Source of the DNA: an uncultured Desulfobulbaceae bacterium
GTDB taxonomy: Bacteria; Desulfobacterota; Desulfobulbia; Desulfobulbales; Desulfocapsaceae
Direction: 5' to 3'
Assembly: GCA_937910875.1 (NCBI GenBank)
Contig: CALENA010000192.1
Coordinates: 1 to 64,000 of the forward strand
Length of the DNA stretch: 64,000 nt
The notes below the pieces were generated by a model that was not told where the DNA came from, ran no database searches, and saw nothing but the letters and a program-made list of their open reading frames with translations. The first letter of the stretch is position 1. Every line of letters starts with the position of its first letter. Positions 1 through 9,082 of the stretch are shown piece by piece. Made by a program: the position numbers and the translations under genes.

Positions 1-39
1 CCCTCTGACAACACCACGAACGACCACCTGGAGACGACC

Positions 40-264
40 ATGAGCGAGATGACCAACACCAAAACAAGAACAACCAGCCAAACTTTGACCCGTGAAGAAA
101 GCAGTGTAGGCAGCGAAGTTTCCAAAGTTGGCATGATCTCAATCGCGGCCTTCGGAGCAATTATCGGTGGCTGGAGCCTGATCGCCCTGGTCAGCGCCAT
201 GGTTCAAAACGGCGGCCCCCTGGAACTGGTCAGCAGCTGGTTCAAGGCCGTGGCTGGACTCTAA
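40..264 (+). CDS. Small single-span membrane protein, unknown function
   Basis: This 74-residue ORF has a clear ribosome site (GGAG about 7 bases before the ATG). The first 30 residues are polar and rich in Thr, Ser and Glu. Residues about 31-55 form one hydrophobic helix rich in Ile, Ala and Gly, followed by a short amphipathic tail. I do not recognise the family. The protein would be anchored in the inner membrane. A strong terminator follows 80 bases downstream, so it is probably the last gene of an operon lying mostly upstream of the window. It could be a small subunit of a membrane complex encoded there, but nothing visible proves this. Confidence 0.6.
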   Translation: MSEMTNTKTRTTSQTLTREESSVGSEVSKVGMISIAAFGAIIGGWSLIALVSAMVQNGGPLELVSSWFKAVAGL

Positions 265-340
265 TCAGTAAACAGCACCAACGTCTGCAGGGATCATTAC
301 AACTGACCAACTGTCAACTAATCGCATCCAGATTTAAAAA

Positions 341-376
341 AAAAGCCAGAGAGATTTGTATCTCTCTGGCTTTTCT
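341..376. terminator. Bidirectional intrinsic terminator
   Basis: A perfect 12-bp stem (344-355 with 360-371) closes a 4-base loop. It has an A-run on the left and a T-run on the right, so it can terminate transcription in both directions. It separates the small membrane protein gene from the ftsH-like gene. Confidence 0.85.
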
Positions 377-504
377 TATAGTATTCCTTAAGTGGGAGCT
401 GATAGCCATTGAAACAATCGGAGCCTCCTGATCAGATCAGACCTACTTTTACCAGCCAGCCGATCTTGCACCACCGCTGACTCCTCAGACAAGGAATACA
501 ATCT

Positions 505-2373
505 ATGGCCGCACTGATTCGTAATTTGCTCATCCTCATGATCTTGATTATCATCGGGATTTTTGCCGGACTCTCTTGGATGCTTGAAAACAGGAGTCCG
601 AACCATGACTACAGTGAATTCATCAAACACCTGTACCAGAACGAAATCGAACTGGTAGAGCTTACCGGTAACCGGGCAAAGGTCACCACCAACAAGGGTT
701 TTATCTACCAGACTACAGTGCCGGACCCGGCCCAGGTGGCGGCCAGGGCCGAAGGGAAGAATATCCGGGTCGTTTTTTTCAATGACTACTCAACTCTCAT
801 CTTTCAAACCAGCGTTGCTTTTCTGATCATTGCCCTGATCCTGGTGATCGGAGGCACCATGTACCGCAACAAGATCAGGGCAGAGAAGAGCCGTTTTGCC
901 AGTGACAAATTAATCGGCCCTCACAAAGGGCACACCCCGATCACTTTTGCTGACGTTGCCGGTATCCCTGAGGCCAAAGAAGAGCTGGAAGAAATCGTCG
1001 GATTTCTCAAGAATCCGAAACAATACAGCCAGGTTGGAGGCAACATCCCCCGTGGCGTTCTTTTGCAGGGTCCTCCCGGAACAGGTAAAACACTCCTGGC
1101 CAAAGCCGTAGCAGGCGAATCCGGAGTACCCTTTTACAGCTTCAGCGGCTCAGATTTTGTAGAGATGTTTGTCGGCGTCGGGGCCTCTCGGGTCCGCGAT
1201 CTTTTCAAGGAAGCCAAAAAAAATACGCCCTGTATTGTCTTTATTGATGAAATCGATGCCGTGGGCGCGAGCCGAACCGGCAGCTCCTCTGCCGGCGGCC
1301 AGGACGAACGGGGCCAGACCCTGAACGCCCTGCTGGTAGAGATGGACGGCTTTGACACCTCAGACACCATCGTCGTCCTGGCCGCCACCAATCGCCCGGA
1401 CATCCTTGACCCAGCCCTGCGCCGCCCAGGCCGCTTCGATCGTCAGATCAATATTCTGCCCCCTGACATCAAGGGGAGAATCAAAATTCTCGAAATTTTC
1501 GCTAAGAAAGTAAAACTTGCCCCAGATGTCGTTTTGGCCGCCATAGGACAGGCCACACCCGGATTTACCGGAGCAGAACTGGCCAATCTGGTGAACGAAG
1601 CCGCACTCTTGGCCGGCCGTAAAGGAAAAAGTGAGATCGGCGCCCATGAATTTGACGTTGCCCGTGATCGCATTCTCATGGGAGTCGAACGCAAGGGTCT
1701 TGTGATGACGGACAAAGACCGGAACGCGCTTGCCTACCACGAAGCCGGTCATGCCATCATTGCCAAAAAGCTTCCCGAGACTGACCCTCTTCACAAAATA
1801 ACTATTATCCCACGCGGCCGGGCCCTGGGCCAGACCCAGCAACTTCCCCTGAACGACCGCCACGCCTATTCCTACAACTATCTCAGAAACAGGATTACCA
1901 TCCTCATGGGGGGACGAGCCGCCGAAAAAATCGTCTTTAACCAGCGTTCCACCGGGGCTCAGGGTGACATCCTTCAGGCCACGGATATCGCCACCAGCAT
2001 GATCTGCAAATGGGGAATGAGTGAGACCCTGGGCCCACAGGCCTTTGTTATAGACGACTCCGGCTTCCTTGGCGGTCCCTCGCAACGTCTGGCCATGGGC
2101 AATGAGACTTCACGCCAGATCGATCAGGAAATCGGTGAACTGCTCGAAAACTGTTACCAGGAAGCCATTGAGATCCTGAGCCAGGAACAGTGTCTGCTGA
2201 AGAATCTGGCTGAGATCCTCCTCCAGGTCGAAACCCTGGACAACGAAGAATTTGAGATCATCACCGAGTGCAGCATCAAAAAAGAAGCCGCTGACCCACC
2301 GGTCCGCAAGGATACATGCAGCACCTGTCCGGCAATCGACAACTGCGGCCACAACGTCCTCACCCAGAGCTGA
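505..2373 (+). CDS. ftsH: ATP-dependent zinc metalloprotease FtsH (paralogue 1)
   Basis: This is a membrane-anchored AAA+ protease that extracts and degrades membrane and misfolded cytosolic proteins. The order is classical: TM helix at residues 5-25, short periplasmic domain, second TM at about 100-120, then the AAA+ domain with Walker A GPPGTGKT near residue 190, Walker [12 protein letters not shown], and the arginine-finger region RPGRFDRQ. The zinc site HEAGH lies near residue 412. At 622 residues it is normal for the family. The C-terminus carries an unusual Cys-rich tail ([13 protein letters not shown]). A second FtsH is encoded at 17626-19644. This copy sits next to a sensor-like gene and a cytochrome gene and may be specialised for that membrane system. 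The start has AAGGA about 9 bases upstream. Confidence 0.95.
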   Translation: MAALIRNLLILMILIIIGIFAGLSWMLENRSPNHDYSEFIKHLYQNEIELVELTGNRAKVTTNKGFIYQTTVPDPAQVAARAEGKNIRVVFFNDYSTLIFQTSVAFLIIALILVIGGTMYRNKIRAEKSRFASDKLIGPHKGHTPITFADVAGIPEAKEELEEIVGFLKNPKQYSQVGGNIPRGVLLQGPPGTGKTLLAKAVAGESGVPFYSFSGSDFVEMFVGVGASRVRDLFKEAKKNTPCIVFIDEIDAVGASRTGSSSAGGQDERGQTLNALLVEMDGFDTSDTIVVLAATNRPDILDPALRRPGRFDRQINILPPDIKGRIKILEIFAKKVKLAPDVVLAAIGQATPGFTGAELANLVNEAALLAGRKGKSEIGAHEFDVARDRILMGVERKGLVMTDKDRNALAYHEAGHAIIAKKLPETDPLHKITIIPRGRALGQTQQLPLNDRHAYSYNYLRNRITILMGGRAAEKIVFNQRSTGAQGDILQATDIATSMICKWGMSETLGPQAFVIDDSGFLGGPSQRLAMGNETSRQIDQEIGELLENCYQEAIEILSQEQCLLKNLAEILLQVETLDNEEFEIITECSIKKEAADPPVRKDTCSTCPAIDNCGHNVLTQS

Positions 2374-2374
2374 C

Positions 2375-3286
2375 ATGGACTCCCTGAAACGCCTCCTCAA
2401 TATCGCCATCATCACCGTGGCTCTGCTTCTGGGCTCCATTATCCTGCTTGGCCTGAGACAACAGCGACTCGGCTCCAACTACAACCAGATCATCAGCGAA
2501 AGCGAGGTCATCCTCTTCCAATTTTCCACATTACGCGAAGAGATCACCTCCGGCCTGATTGACGGTGACTGGAATGTAGTTGCAGCCAGTGCTGACGACA
2601 TTCAGGGAATCCTCCAGAAACTCAATCGCCTCTTTGAGAACCCTCTCATTCCAGGTGAATACAAACTGGCCGTGGCCGGCAAGATCGACCTGAGTCAACT
2701 TGCCGTTACGGTCCGTGCCCTTCCAGCCGCCACCAATAAATCCCAGGCAGGACATGTGCTCCAGGAGCAGCTCCGGACAATTTCAGAACATCTGATGCAG
2801 TTTGACCGGATTATTGTCAGTCAACTCAAGGCCAGGGTGGTGGATTTCCAGGGGATGTTCATCACTATCCTGGGTCTGATCATCGCCCTGATCAGCCTGA
2901 CCCTGGTCATCATTTATCGCAAAGCGATCCTTCCCTTGATCGGTCTCTCAGCCCTTGCCGACAGCACGAGCAGCTACAAACTTTTCCTGCCCGTCCCACC
3001 CGGGGCCTGCCGGGAAATCAGGGCATTTCTTGAACTCATCAACAAACGGCTCAGCGCAGAACAGCCCGCCGGAGATTTACAGCTCGAAGACATACTCCAT
3101 GAGCAGGAAGAGCGCCTCAACATTCTCGTCAACAACTCGACCAACATCTTAAATGGAATCATAAACATAACTCAACTCCTCAGTGATTCATTCAGCGAAC
3201 AGGAACTCACTCAGGACCAGCAGAAACTGCTGGGACAAATCATTAAAGACGGAGAGCGAATGGCCGCCCTCCTCAAACGCCCCTGA
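2375..3286 (+). CDS. Membrane sensor-like protein with a degenerate, truncated histidine-kinase dimerisation region
   Basis: The preferred start is ATG 2375, one base after the ftsH stop; an in-frame ORF reaches back into ftsH but would be unlikely. The 303-residue product has a TM helix at about 8-27, a helical periplasmic domain, a second TM at about 160-188, a short linker and a C-terminal helical pair. The end (NNSTNILNGIINITQLL) resembles the H-box of histidine kinases (SHExRTPLNGI-type) but has Asn where the phosphorylated His should be. The chain stops straight after the second DHp-like helix, with no ATPase domain. It therefore cannot be a normal kinase. It may be a dimerisation or regulatory partner, or an adaptor for the adjacent FtsH. 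Homology to kinases is my inference from this short match. Confidence 0.6.
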   Translation: MDSLKRLLNIAIITVALLLGSIILLGLRQQRLGSNYNQIISESEVILFQFSTLREEITSGLIDGDWNVVAASADDIQGILQKLNRLFENPLIPGEYKLAVAGKIDLSQLAVTVRALPAATNKSQAGHVLQEQLRTISEHLMQFDRIIVSQLKARVVDFQGMFITILGLIIALISLTLVIIYRKAILPLIGLSALADSTSSYKLFLPVPPGACREIRAFLELINKRLSAEQPAGDLQLEDILHEQEERLNILVNNSTNILNGIINITQLLSDSFSEQELTQDQQKLLGQIIKDGERMAALLKRP

Positions 3287-3335
3287 CCCGGGCATTAACG
3301 CAGGAATACTTTTAACCACAGCATTTTCATTCAAC

Positions 3336-3408
3336 AGCTTGCCATGCCGATGGTTTTACCCTGGATATATTGCCAGTATCCAGGGTAAAACCATCGGCAC
3401 AGCAAGCT
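3336..3408. repeat. Very long intergenic hairpin (22-bp perfect stem)
   Basis: Positions 3346-3367 are perfectly complementary to 3377-3398 around a 9-base loop. After a small mismatch a further 7 bp (3336-3342 with 3402-3408) extend the stem. There is no proper T-run after it, so it is not a textbook terminator. It lies between the sensor-like gene and the cytochrome gene. It could be a processing or stabilising hairpin, a slippery terminator or a palindromic mobile repeat. Confidence 0.8.
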
Positions 3409-3456
3409 TGTTTTCTGGAATCTAAAGGTTACAAGAACTTCACAAGGAAAAGAGAC

Positions 3457-4890
3457 ATGACGACACCCGACATCACCCCAGACCCACAAAACCAGCAACC
3501 ACCTGTACACCACGGAGCCTGGCAATCGTTGCTCAACTGTACCTGGAGGACACCTCTGGGACTGATGGGCATCTCGGTCACCACCATCAGTATCACCCTG
3601 CTGGTCATCAGTCTCTTTGCCCATATGGCAGGCCTGATCGACAACCACTACGCCTCGATCTTCACCTTTCTGGTTCTGCCGATCGGAATGCTCTTCGGTC
3701 TCGTGAGCATCCCCCTGTCCTGTTTTCTCCATCGCCGTGGATGGTTCGGCGCCACCCTCAGTGCTGATCATCTGACCATCAACCTCAGCGATCCAAAACA
3801 CCGCAAGACCATCATCCTGTTTCTGGTCCTGACCGTCATCAACGTTACCCTGCTGGCAGTGGTCAGTTACGAGGGGTATCACTTCACTGACTCCCCCTAT
3901 TTCTGCGGCGTGGTCTGCCACAAGGTCATGGATCCTGAGTACACCGCCTACCAGCGTTCCCCGCACGCCAAAGTCTCCTGTGTTGAATGCCACATCGGCT
4001 CGGGTGCAGACTGGTATGTCCGGGCCAAGATTTCCGGTCTGAGACAGGTCCAGGCCGTCTTTCAAGGCAACTACAGCCGCCCGGTCCCCGCCCCGGTGGA
4101 GCATCTGCGACCGGCCCGCGATACCTGTGAACAGTGCCATTGGCCCGAGAAATTCCACGGCAAGAAGGTCAAGACCTTTATCTCCTTTTCCAACAAGGAT
4201 CAGCTGGAACCCTCTGTTCAGGAGATCGCCCTCCATATTGGCGGCCGCAATCCAGTCACCGACACCTTTGAGGGTATCCACTGGCACGTGAGTAATAATA
4301 TCAAGGTCCAGTATCAACCCATGAACGATAAACGGACACAGATCGGCCGAATCAAGGTAACCAAGGACAAAGGGGTCACCGAAGAGTATACGGTTGCCGG
4401 AGCGGAAGAGAGCACCCACGAATGGCGGACTATGGACTGCATAGACTGTCACAACCGGCCAACCCATGTCTATGATGATCTGGAGGAACGAATCGATTTC
4501 GGCCTGTTGAGCAAGCGCATTGACCCGAACCTTGCAGGAATCCGGGAAGATTCAATTACTGTGCTCAAAAAAGAGTACACCAGCCGCGACGAAGCCAGCG
4601 AGCAGATTGTCGAGACCTTGCTTGATCTCCAGGCCGAGAGACATGGGGCGGAATTCGTTGCTAAAAACGAGCAGAGCCTGATCACCTCAGGCAGTTTTCT
4701 CCTGGAAACCTACCTCAACAATATCTGGCCGGCCATGAACGTGACCTGGAACACATACCCCGCGCACATGGGCCACCGCTATGCCGATGAAGGGTTTGGC
4801 TGCTTCCGTTGCCACGACGAGGAGCACTCCACCAACTTCGGCAAAGTCATCTCCCAGGATTGCGCACTCTGCCACGACGAACCGAATTAA
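3457..4890 (+). CDS. NapC/NirT-type membrane multihaem cytochrome c (six haem motifs)
   Basis: This is probably a quinol-oxidising or electron-transfer cytochrome on the periplasmic face of the membrane. The start at 3457 is chosen because AAGGA lies 8 bases upstream. The 478-residue protein has three hydrophobic spans (about residues 25-55, 62-88 and 107-133). It then has a NapC/NirT-like haem domain with CGVVCH (a CX3CH motif), CVECH and CEQCH, followed after a long insert by CIDCH, CFRCH and CALCH. The first motif is followed by the family-typical PEYTAYQ and SPHAKVSC signatures. NapC itself has one TM and four haems, so this is a larger relative of the kind common in Geobacter and sulfate reducers. 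Its electron partner is not encoded alongside. Confidence 0.85.
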   Translation: MTTPDITPDPQNQQPPVHHGAWQSLLNCTWRTPLGLMGISVTTISITLLVISLFAHMAGLIDNHYASIFTFLVLPIGMLFGLVSIPLSCFLHRRGWFGATLSADHLTINLSDPKHRKTIILFLVLTVINVTLLAVVSYEGYHFTDSPYFCGVVCHKVMDPEYTAYQRSPHAKVSCVECHIGSGADWYVRAKISGLRQVQAVFQGNYSRPVPAPVEHLRPARDTCEQCHWPEKFHGKKVKTFISFSNKDQLEPSVQEIALHIGGRNPVTDTFEGIHWHVSNNIKVQYQPMNDKRTQIGRIKVTKDKGVTEEYTVAGAEESTHEWRTMDCIDCHNRPTHVYDDLEERIDFGLLSKRIDPNLAGIREDSITVLKKEYTSRDEASEQIVETLLDLQAERHGAEFVAKNEQSLITSGSFLLETYLNNIWPAMNVTWNTYPAHMGHRYADEGFGCFRCHDEEHSTNFGKVISQDCALCHDEPN

Positions 4891-4906
4891 ACAGGGCAAC
4901 ACAAAT

Positions 4907-4951
4907 CCTCTGTCTGTCGATGGCCATCTATTCTCATTCGGCAGACAGAGG
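4907..4951. terminator. Hairpin after the cytochrome gene (possible terminator)
   Basis: A 14-bp stem (4907-4920 with 4938-4951, one G-T pair) starts 17 bases after the cytochrome stop codon. It lacks a T-run, so termination would be weak or Rho-assisted. Confidence 0.5.
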
Positions 4952-5032
4952 AGCCTGTCAGCCAGACAACTGAACGTTGCCCCCCTTTTACGCCTTGATA
5001 ACTTCAAACAGCCTCTTGACCCCTTAACCAGA

Positions 5033-5085
5033 GTTGATAAACTCGTCACAGCTGCCGAAACGACACCTGTGACGAGTTTATCAAC
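5033..5085. repeat. Perfect 19-bp inverted repeat
   Basis: Positions 5033-5051 are exactly complementary to 5067-5085 with a 15-base loop. It sits in the 302-base gap between the cytochrome gene and the small [2Fe-2S] protein gene. It has no T-run. It may be an RNA-stabilising hairpin, an operator-like site or another palindromic repeat. I see no other gene in this gap. Confidence 0.75.
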
Positions 5086-5192
5086 CATTCTCGCCTTACT
5101 ACCAGAGATATCCATACTATCCGGACAGTAACTGGTCATCACCCCTTCGAAGACAGCAATCAGAGCTGGCCCGGAGCCATCAAGAACATTCC

Positions 5193-5360
5193 ATGAAACA
5201 AACAAACGACGAACTGATCTGTTATTGCTTTCACTACACCCGAGGCGATCTTCTGGCCGATCTTGCGACCAACGGTCACTCGACCATCAAGGAGAGAATC
5301 ATGGCCGAGAAAAAGACCGGAGCTTGCCGCTGTGCCGATACCAATCCCAAAGGCCGCTGA
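5193..5360 (+). CDS. BFD-like [2Fe-2S]-binding protein, 55 residues
   Basis: This short ORF reads MKQTNDELICYCFHYTRGDL at its start and TGACRCADTNPKGR at its end. The two CxC pairs (C10/C12 and C45/C47) and the surrounding pattern (CYCFHYT, then EKKTG, then a C-terminal NPKGR) match the BFD-like (2Fe-2S)-binding domain family. In that family small stand-alone proteins carry one exchangeable cluster and interact with redox enzymes or bacterioferritin. No strong Shine-Dalgarno sequence precedes the ATG (5193). It is the last plus-strand gene of the region and is transcribed in the same direction as the cytochrome gene, 302 bases downstream. Its electron partner is unknown. Confidence 0.75.
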   Translation: MKQTNDELICYCFHYTRGDLLADLATNGHSTIKERIMAEKKTGACRCADTNPKGR

Positions 5361-5463
5361 TGCCTGAGTGATGTCAACCGGGTCGTTGGCACAACAGTAA
5401 AAGTTGGGGGACTGGACTGAACAGCCCAGCCTCTTAATCAAGAGTACTTAAAGAGAACAGATC

Positions 5464-6216
5464 TCAGCCGCGAATGGCATACCCCCCATCAACGGTCAGG
5501 ACCTGTCCCTGAACCATATCAGCCAGGGACGAACAGAGGAACAGGGCCACATCGGCCACATCTTCGGGCGTGGTCAGGCGGCCCAGAGGGGTTCGAGCCA
5601 AGGCAGTATCCAGAATTTCATCACGATTGGGAAATTTCTTCAGGGCATCTGTATCCACGGCCCCGGCGCTGACCGTATTGACCCGAATCCCCTTGGGCCC
5701 CAGTTCAACGGCCAGATGACGCACCAGGGACTCCAGGGCCGCCTTTGATGCCCCAACCGTGGTGTAGTTTTCAATGGCCCGTATAGCCCCAAGACTGGAG
5801 ACCGCCAGCACCCGACTCCCTGGTACCATCAACGGCAATCCCTGCTGCACGAGAGTCAACAGGGCCCGGGCGTTGATATCCATGGCCCAGTTCCAATGAC
5901 GTTCCGTCAACTCCATGGCCGGTTTCAGGACGCCTGAAGCGGCATTGGAGACCAGAAAATCAAGGGTGCCAAACTCAGACCGAAGGATCGCGAACATGGC
6001 AGTCACATCCTCTTCCTTGGCCACATTGGCCTTCACCAGGAGACAGCGGACCCCATGCTGCTCCACCAGCCTGGCCGTATCCTCACCATCACGCTTGTGA
6101 CGGACATAGTTGACCACCACGTTGACCCCGTGCTCGGCCAGACGAATCGCGATGGCCCGGCCAATCCCCCTGGAGCCTCCGGTAATCAATGCGACTTTCC
6201 CTTTCAAATTATACAT
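5464..6216 (-). CDS. fabL: Short-chain dehydrogenase/reductase, FabL-like enoyl-ACP reductase
   Basis: This is an NAD(P)H-dependent oxidoreductase of the classical SDR fold, 250 residues long. The cofactor motif is TGGSRGIG (residues 13-20), the structural motif is SNAAS near residue 90, the active-site Ser lies in VSSLGAI, and the catalytic pair is YTTVGASK (YX6K). The stretch from SNAASGVLKPAMELTERHW through VDTDALKKFPNRDEIL closely follows FabL, the Bacillus-type enoyl-acyl carrier protein reductase for the last step of fatty-acid elongation. A more general SDR role cannot be excluded. It is a lone gene, convergent with the BFD-like gene. Confidence 0.75.
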   Translation of the reverse strand: MYNLKGKVALITGGSRGIGRAIAIRLAEHGVNVVVNYVRHKRDGEDTARLVEQHGVRCLLVKANVAKEEDVTAMFAILRSEFGTLDFLVSNAASGVLKPAMELTERHWNWAMDINARALLTLVQQGLPLMVPGSRVLAVSSLGAIRAIENYTTVGASKAALESLVRHLAVELGPKGIRVNTVSAGAVDTDALKKFPNRDEILDTALARTPLGRLTTPEDVADVALFLCSSLADMVQGQVLTVDGGYAIRG

Positions 6217-6339
6217 AACAGGCCCTCATAACAAGACATTGCGTCTGCGTCCATTTTACAGTGAGTACACCCTCACCCTCAAACCAAAAATCCTACAGAC
6301 AAACAATCTACAACAAATTCAGGCACAGTTCCATGACAA

Positions 6340-7266
6340 TCAGGGCGTCAGGGCCGTCTTCAGCCGCTTCAGGCTGCCGACCACATAGCGAAGAGGATTA
6401 AAGCGGACAGGAGCCAATACCCCCGGGGCCTCAAAACAGGAACCGGCAAAATCAGCTGGAACAGCGCGGGAAAACGCCAGATCATCCAAGGCACTCCCAC
6501 TGATCCCTCTGCGCCGGGCCGCCTGATGCACGGGGCAAAGATCAGGATTCAACTCCAGCACCTGAAGGAGGGCCGTATCCAGGGCCACCGGCGAGAGCGA
6601 AGCGGCCAGACAGTGGAGATCCAAAGGCGAGCCAGACATGGGCCCGTGGCCGGTCATCACCTGAACACCATCGGCCAGCGCCACCTGACTGGGCAACAGA
6701 CCCACCAGCGACAGAAGAATTTCGGCAAAACAGGCATGCGACCCGCCATGACGCATATGAAGCCAGGGTTTGCGGGCACCGAGCACCACCCCGAACAGAT
6801 TCTTGACCGCCAGAGTCACATAGAGCTGATCATGGGCCTTGACCTTGGGCAGATTGACCAGGAGATCACAGTCCAGCGCCTCCGCAGCCACACTGACCTG
6901 CACACCCCGGGCCAGTTCACAGCGCCTGGGGGTCACAAAATCCACCACCTCGACATCCAGGCCAGCCAGGGCCTGAAGAATTCCGTGTTTCTCCATGACC
7001 GCGCTCGCCCGCCCCAGAGCGGGAGAATCACCCACCGCAACCCGGCACCCCTGAGCCAGAAACCAGGTCGCCGTCGCAGCCACCAGTTCGGCCCGAGTGC
7101 ATGCCAGGGCTGAGGCGCGAGCCGTGATCAGATTCGGCTTGAGCATAATCCGTGCCCCGCGCAGAGAAACCGGCCAGACAAGAGAACTCAGGACCAGATC
7201 GATCTGAACCAGGAGGTGGTCCGGGGCATATCCCGAACATCGTTCAAGAATAACAGGAATCTTCAT
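6340..7266 (-). CDS. DUF362 domain protein
   Basis: I choose ATG 7266 (MKIPVILERCSGY), giving 308 residues, because the longer ORF would run back through the terminator at 7306-7341. The protein has the DUF362 pattern: an N-terminal half with IMLKPNLI, then VAVGDSPALG, then LINLPKVKAH-like (LLVNLPKVKAHDQLYVTLAVKNLFGV) and a GHGPMSG region. Related proteins often carry ferredoxin domains, but this one has no Cys cluster. The biochemical role of the family is not established. No strong ribosome site is visible, so the start is uncertain. Confidence 0.75.
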   Translation of the reverse strand: MKIPVILERCSGYAPDHLLVQIDLVLSSLVWPVSLRGARIMLKPNLITARASALACTRAELVAATATWFLAQGCRVAVGDSPALGRASAVMEKHGILQALAGLDVEVVDFVTPRRCELARGVQVSVAAEALDCDLLVNLPKVKAHDQLYVTLAVKNLFGVVLGARKPWLHMRHGGSHACFAEILLSLVGLLPSQVALADGVQVMTGHGPMSGSPLDLHCLAASLSPVALDTALLQVLELNPDLCPVHQAARRRGISGSALDDLAFSRAVPADFAGSCFEAPGVLAPVRFNPLRYVVGSLKRLKTALTP

Positions 7267-7305
7267 GCACTCGGACGAGTTATAACAGGTGGAGGGAACA
7301 AACGA

Positions 7306-7341
7306 AAAAAGCCAATCCCACTGAAACGGGATTGGCTTTTT
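7306..7341 (-). terminator. Intrinsic terminator of serA
   Basis: A 14-bp stem (7306-7319 with 7328-7341) closes an 8-base loop. In the minus direction it runs into a T-run, placing it after serA and before the DUF362 gene. Confidence 0.8.
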
Positions 7342-7634
7342 CCTGGAGAAAGGAGAGAAGAGATGTCTTTTACATAGCACACTCCATGCCAAACGAGAAA
7401 CAAAACCATTATTATATTTTATATTAACAGGTTAACAGAAAAAACATCTGCAACAGACAGCGGTCACATGACTGAGAATATACAGTTTTCTATACCCAGA
7501 AAAGAATGATTCCCGTTCCTTTCTTCCCTGAGCAGGGATTCCAGGACGTACAAAATATTACACAGCCTCGGGTTAAAAATTACACCAGCAGTCCCTGCAC
7601 CGCAGCCACTGACCAGAACCAGACCGCCTATCAT

Positions 7635-8822
7635 CTACCGCTGATTCAGCTCGATGCAACGTGTCCTTATCACATCGCCATGCGCCTCGATATCAGCAAT
7701 GACCCCTGAAGGGATCTCAGTCTCAAGGTCAATGATATTATAACCGATTTTTCCATTGGACCGATTGAGATAATTGGCGATATTGACATGATGCTTGCCC
7801 AGCACTCCGGTCACAAAGCTGATCATGCCCGGGACATCCTGATTAATGACAATCAAGCGGGTATGGACGTTATCGGCCGGGATTGACTCAATATTGGGGA
7901 AATTAACACTGTGGGCCACATTACCATAGCGGAGATAGCCGATCAATTCTCCCACGGCCATGCAGGCACAGTTTTCTTCAGACTCATGGGTCGAGGCCCC
8001 GAGATGCGGGGTGATCAGCACCTTGTCATGACCAATGATTGCCGCACTCGGGAAATCAGTAATAAAGGCCTCAAGATGTCCGGAGTTCAGGGCATCAAGG
8101 ACGGCCTGCTCATCCACCACAGGCCCCCTGGAATAATTGACCAGAATCGCACCGGGGCGCATGGAGGCAACAAATTCAGCATTCACCATCCCCCGGGTAT
8201 TATCATTCAAAGGCAGATGCAGGCTGACAATATCCGACTCTTTCAGGGCCGCACGCATGGAACGCGTCACGGTGACCTCGGGCAGCAGGTTATGGATGTT
8301 ATCCAGACTGGGCGACGGGTCATAGCCAAAGACCCGCATATACCGGTGGATACCACCGTTGGCCAATCGTACGCCAATCTGCCCCAGACCGATGACCCCA
8401 AGACTTTTCCCGGCGATTTCGACCCCACGAAAAGCCGACTTGCGACGTTCAACCTCCAGCGAAACCTGATCACGGGGAATTTTGGCCAGGCCATCACAAA
8501 AGGCAATTCCTTTATAAATATTACGCAACCAGATGCCGATCATGGGAAAGACCAGATCAACCACTGCATTGGCGTTGGCCCCGGGGGTATTAAACACACA
8601 AACCCCCTTGGCCGTGGCCTCTTCAACCGTGATATTGTTAGTCCCGGCACCAGCCCGGGCCACGGCCAGCACCGCAGGATAATCAGCCACATTCACGGGC
8701 GATGATCGAACTAAAATCCCCAGGGGCTCGGTCTCATCCGGTCCGTACTGAAAGCCCTCATCGAAAAGGGCCAGCCCTTCCGGGGCGATAGCGTTCATGA
8801 TTTTGACGCGCATTGTCTCCAT
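7635..8822 (-). CDS. serA: D-3-phosphoglycerate dehydrogenase (short, ACT-ended form)
   Basis: It oxidises 3-phosphoglycerate to 3-phosphohydroxypyruvate, the first step of serine synthesis. The start at 8822 (METMRVKIM) has AAGGAG 6 bases upstream. The N-terminal part has AGAGTNNI, the Rossmann motif GVIGLGQIG lies near residue 145, the catalytic Arg is in NYSRGPVVDE and the catalytic His is in ITPHLGAST. A single ACT-like domain (VINQDVPGMISFVTGVLGKH) ends the 395-residue chain, which suggests amino-acid feedback. A lactate- or 2-hydroxyacid dehydrogenase role is less likely because of the ACT domain. It is transcribed alone and has its own terminator. Confidence 0.9.
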   Translation of the reverse strand: METMRVKIMNAIAPEGLALFDEGFQYGPDETEPLGILVRSSPVNVADYPAVLAVARAGAGTNNITVEEATAKGVCVFNTPGANANAVVDLVFPMIGIWLRNIYKGIAFCDGLAKIPRDQVSLEVERRKSAFRGVEIAGKSLGVIGLGQIGVRLANGGIHRYMRVFGYDPSPSLDNIHNLLPEVTVTRSMRAALKESDIVSLHLPLNDNTRGMVNAEFVASMRPGAILVNYSRGPVVDEQAVLDALNSGHLEAFITDFPSAAIIGHDKVLITPHLGASTHESEENCACMAVGELIGYLRYGNVAHSVNFPNIESIPADNVHTRLIVINQDVPGMISFVTGVLGKHHVNIANYLNRSNGKIGYNIIDLETEIPSGVIADIEAHGDVIRTRCIELNQR

Positions 8823-9082
8823 TTCCAACTCCTTGATTCTCAAAACAGTTCATACAGGCCCACCACAGATAAGCCCAGTGCAGCAAACAATATTTCTCGG
8901 TTCCACCCTACCCGCATCTAACGCAGGAAACAACAAAAGATCATCAAATCAGGGAAGTGGGCCTCTTGTAACATGATAATTTTCGTTAAAGATCAAGGTC
9001 GGTGGAAAACCTTACCGAGGACATTTAACAGATATTGCCGAAGATAACATTCCAATCATCAGGCAGAGATTGGGCAAAAAGA

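Noticed and set aside
3331-4467. Minus-strand 378-residue ORF opposite the cytochrome gene
   Set aside because: It is a shadow of the cytochrome reading frame, whose haem motifs fix the true strand.
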